40,954 bases of DNA from Lachnospiraceae bacterium (GTDB lineage: Bacteria > Bacillota > Clostridia > Lachnospirales > Lachnospiraceae), in the NCBI GenBank assembly GCA_024698865.1, contig JAILQS010000004.1, positions 1 through 40,954 of the forward strand. The letters run 5' to 3'. A program made the position numbers and the translations under genes. Numbering within the stretch: position 1 is the first letter of the stretch; the number at the start of each line of letters is the position of its first letter. Positions 39,130 to 40,954 of the stretch are shown piece after piece. Below the pieces are notes generated by a model that did no database searches, was not told where the DNA came from, and worked only from the letters and a program-made list of their open reading frames with translations.

Positions 39130-40950
39130 CTATTCCTTTGACAGCTTCTCCTTTTCAATACGTTCTGCCAAATCATTTAGATATACCCAACGCTCCATTT
39201 TCTCTTCCAGTTTTGCTTCCAGTTCTTCTTTTTCCTTTGAAAGCCCTGCAAGTTTACCGTAATCACTGGCAGCTTCCATTATTTTCTCTTCCAGCGCTTC
39301 CAGTTTCCCCTCTAACGTTGCAATATCTTCATCTATCGTTTCGTATTCTTTTTCCTCTTTATATGTAAATTTCAGCTTATCAGATGGCTTTTTCCAATTG
39401 TTTCTGTTTTGCTTTTTCTCGCCGTCCGCTTCTACATTCTTCGAAACTGTCTTTTTCTCTGTATCTCCCTTTTTTTCTCTGTAATCGGTATAGTTACCTT
39501 CATATTGCACGAGCGCTCCATTTTCCTCAAATGCAAATATGCGCTCTACCACTTTATCCAGAAAATATCTGTCGTGGGATACTGTAATCACAACACCATC
39601 ATAGGTAGAAAGGTAATCCTCCAATATCGTCAGTGTGTGAATGTCCAAATCATTCGTCGGCTCATCCAGAATCAATACATTTGGTGCTTCCATTAAAACC
39701 TTGAGCAGATACAACCTGCGCTTTTCCCCACCGGAAAGCTTCTCAATCCTGGAATACTGGAGGGTTGCATCAAACAGAAATCTTTCGCACATTGTCGAAG
39801 CCGATGCCTTTCCCTCAACCGTATCGATATACTCCGCTGTTTCTTTTATGTAATCAATTACGCGAAGTTCTTCCGGCATATATTCGTTTTCCTGAGAGAA
39901 ATAGCCGATTTTCACAGTTTCTCCAATGGCAATGTCTCCGCTATCCGGCTGTTCAAATCCGGTTATCATTTTAAGGAGTGTCGTCTTGCCACATCCGTTG
40001 TGTCCGATAATCCCGATTCGGTCCTGTCTGAGAAATGTATAGGTAAAGTTCGAAATCAGTACTTTGTCACCATAACCCTTCGATATATTATTTACTTCGA
40101 TTATTTTTTTGCCCAGTCTGGAGGACAATGTATTCAACGTCACTTCCGGCACATCCAAATCCAGTTTCTCTCTGTTCTTCAGACTCTCAAATCTCTGTAT
40201 GTGTGCCTTCTGTTTTGTAGACCGTGCTCTAGCTCCCCGTTGCATCCATTCCAGATCCTGCTTGAAAAGCTGTCTGTTCTTCCTCTCTGTCGCACGCATC
40301 ATATCTTCCCGCTCAGCCTTCAATGCAAGAAAGCCCTCATAATTGGTATCGTAGGTATAAAGATTGCCTTTATCAAGTTCTACAATCCGGTTTGTTACTT
40401 TATCCAAAAAATATCGATCATGCGTAACCATAATATAGGTAGAGCACTGTTCCCTCAGGTATGTTTCCAGCCACTCCGTCATCTCATTATCCAAATGGTT
40501 CGTTGGCTCGTCCAACACAAGGATATCTGCCGGTGTCAGCAAAGTTCGCACCAATGCCATTCTTTTGCGCTGTCCGCCGGAGAGCCGGTTCACCTCCAAA
40601 TCCAGATCCACAATCCCCAGCTTCAAAAGCATGGACTTTGCCTCGCCCTCCACATTCCAAAACTGTTCTGTATTATGAATACCACTCGTCACATTTTCCA
40701 AAATAGAAATACTGTTATCAAACATAGGATTCTGTGGCAAATATGCAATCCGCACATTTCTTCCACGCGTAATCTCGCCGGCTGCGGCTTTTTCCACACC
40801 GGCCACAATCTTTAAGAAGGTGCTCTTGCCGGTTCCGTTAACACCAATCACGCCAATTCTATCATTTTCATTCATTCCAAGCGACACATCCTTGAGTAAT
40901 ACCTTGTCGGTATATGCCATGGAAATATTTTGTAATGTCAATAAATTCAT
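39130..40950 (-). CDS. ABC-F ATPase (Uup/EttA-type)
   Basis: A 606-residue soluble protein with two ABC domains and no membrane part. Walker A: GVNGTGKST (about 36-44) and GHNGCGKTT (about 315-323). Signatures: LSGGQRKRM and LSGGEKRRL. Walker B: VLDEPTNHLD and ILDEPTNDLD. The linker between them (about 215-270, Arg/Lys-rich) is the family's tRNA-contacting arm. A Lys/Glu-rich coiled coil ends the protein (about 535-606), as in Uup. ABC-F proteins act on ribosomes; some give antibiotic resistance, but the Uup-like layout suggests housekeeping. The start is four bases from the window end, so its promoter is not visible. Confidence 0.93.
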   Translation of the reverse strand: MNLLTLQNISMAYTDKVLLKDVSLGMNENDRIGVIGVNGTGKSTFLKIVAGVEKAAAGEITRGRNVRIAYLPQNPMFDNSISILENVTSGIHNTEQFWNVEGEAKSMLLKLGIVDLDLEVNRLSGGQRKRMALVRTLLTPADILVLDEPTNHLDNEMTEWLETYLREQCSTYIMVTHDRYFLDKVTNRIVELDKGNLYTYDTNYEGFLALKAEREDMMRATERKNRQLFKQDLEWMQRGARARSTKQKAHIQRFESLKNREKLDLDVPEVTLNTLSSRLGKKIIEVNNISKGYGDKVLISNFTYTFLRQDRIGIIGHNGCGKTTLLKMITGFEQPDSGDIAIGETVKIGYFSQENEYMPEELRVIDYIKETAEYIDTVEGKASASTMCERFLFDATLQYSRIEKLSGGEKRRLYLLKVLMEAPNVLILDEPTNDLDIHTLTILEDYLSTYDGVVITVSHDRYFLDKVVERIFAFEENGALVQYEGNYTDYREKKGDTEKKTVSKNVEADGEKKQNRNNWKKPSDKLKFTYKEEKEYETIDEDIATLEGKLEALEEKIMEAASDYGKLAGLSKEKEELEAKLEEKMERWVYLNDLAERIEKEKLSKE

Positions 40951-40954
40951 CTTT

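Noticed and set aside
39130-40950. Antibiotic-resistance ABC-F
   Set aside because: The C-terminal coiled coil and general layout are Uup-like; nothing specific to resistance ABC-F proteins is seen.

Overview
The window reads as chromosome of a spore-forming, strictly anaerobic Firmicute, most likely a Lachnospiraceae-type gut clostridium. The reasons are moderate-to-low GC, strong GGAGG-type ribosome binding sites, sigma-A promoters with TATAAT boxes, and clostridial families: class III ribonucleotide reductase, type III glutamine synthetase, a CspB-like S8 germination protease, DUF2325/DUF3793/DUF5721 proteins, a CD1871A-type CXXC peptide, a PTS EIIC-EAL fusion and a CIRCE operator. It is mostly core genome. 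The accessory-looking parts are three consecutive secreted proteins (18.3-22.0 kb) and a hipBA-like module with a degenerate flank (25.5-27.8 kb).

Layout. 0-1.8 kb: a DUF2325 - DUF3793 - flavodoxin operon behind two tandem DtxR/IdeR-like operators, ending in 62-bp tandem hairpin repeats and a strong terminator. 1.8-5.7 kb: nrdD - nrdG - lipoprotein, with a roughly 200-nt highly structured nrdD leader and an NrdR-like box in its promoter. 5.7-10.7 kb: patatin-like lipase, CspB-like protease and glutamine synthetase III, each with its own candidate promoter. 10.7-18.1 kb: a minus-strand operon of PTS EIIC-EAL fusion, GPH sugar symporter, glycogen branching enzyme with a 141-residue histone-H1-like tail, and MscS channel. 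18.3-22.0 kb: three exported proteins (LRR/Ig-like, FN3-like, YD-repeat-like). 22.2-25.5 kb: RlmI methyltransferase, then plus-strand CmpB-like membrane protein, HAD-like/GNAT protein and a small helical protein. 25.5-27.8 kb: hipBA-like pair and a degenerate stretch. 27.9-31.1 kb: low-complexity lipoprotein, MBL hydrolase, tRNA-Thr(CGT), and a membrane redox operon (TlpA-like lipoprotein, 44-residue CXXC peptide, polyferredoxin). 31.2-35.7 kb: DegV, HtpG under CIRCE, DUF5721 and CPBP protease. 35.8-41 kb: M18 aminopeptidase, a GlgX-family protein that has lost all GH13 catalytic residues, and an ABC-F ATPase.

How genes work together. Two loci concern storage glucan: an intact branching enzyme cotranscribed with a sugar symporter and a c-di-GMP phosphodiesterase carrying a sugar-permease domain, and 23 kb away a catalytically dead debranching-enzyme relative. 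The TlpA/CXXC/polyferredoxin operon looks like a route for moving electrons across the membrane to an extracytoplasmic thiol protein. Several promoters are nested inside the terminator of the upstream gene, giving very compact intergenic regions.

The strongest candidates for something new are the GlgX-family pseudoenzyme, the GlgB low-complexity tail, the nrdD leader RNA, the combined CIRCE/terminator at htpG, and the overlapping TlpA-CXXC peptide-polyferredoxin operon.
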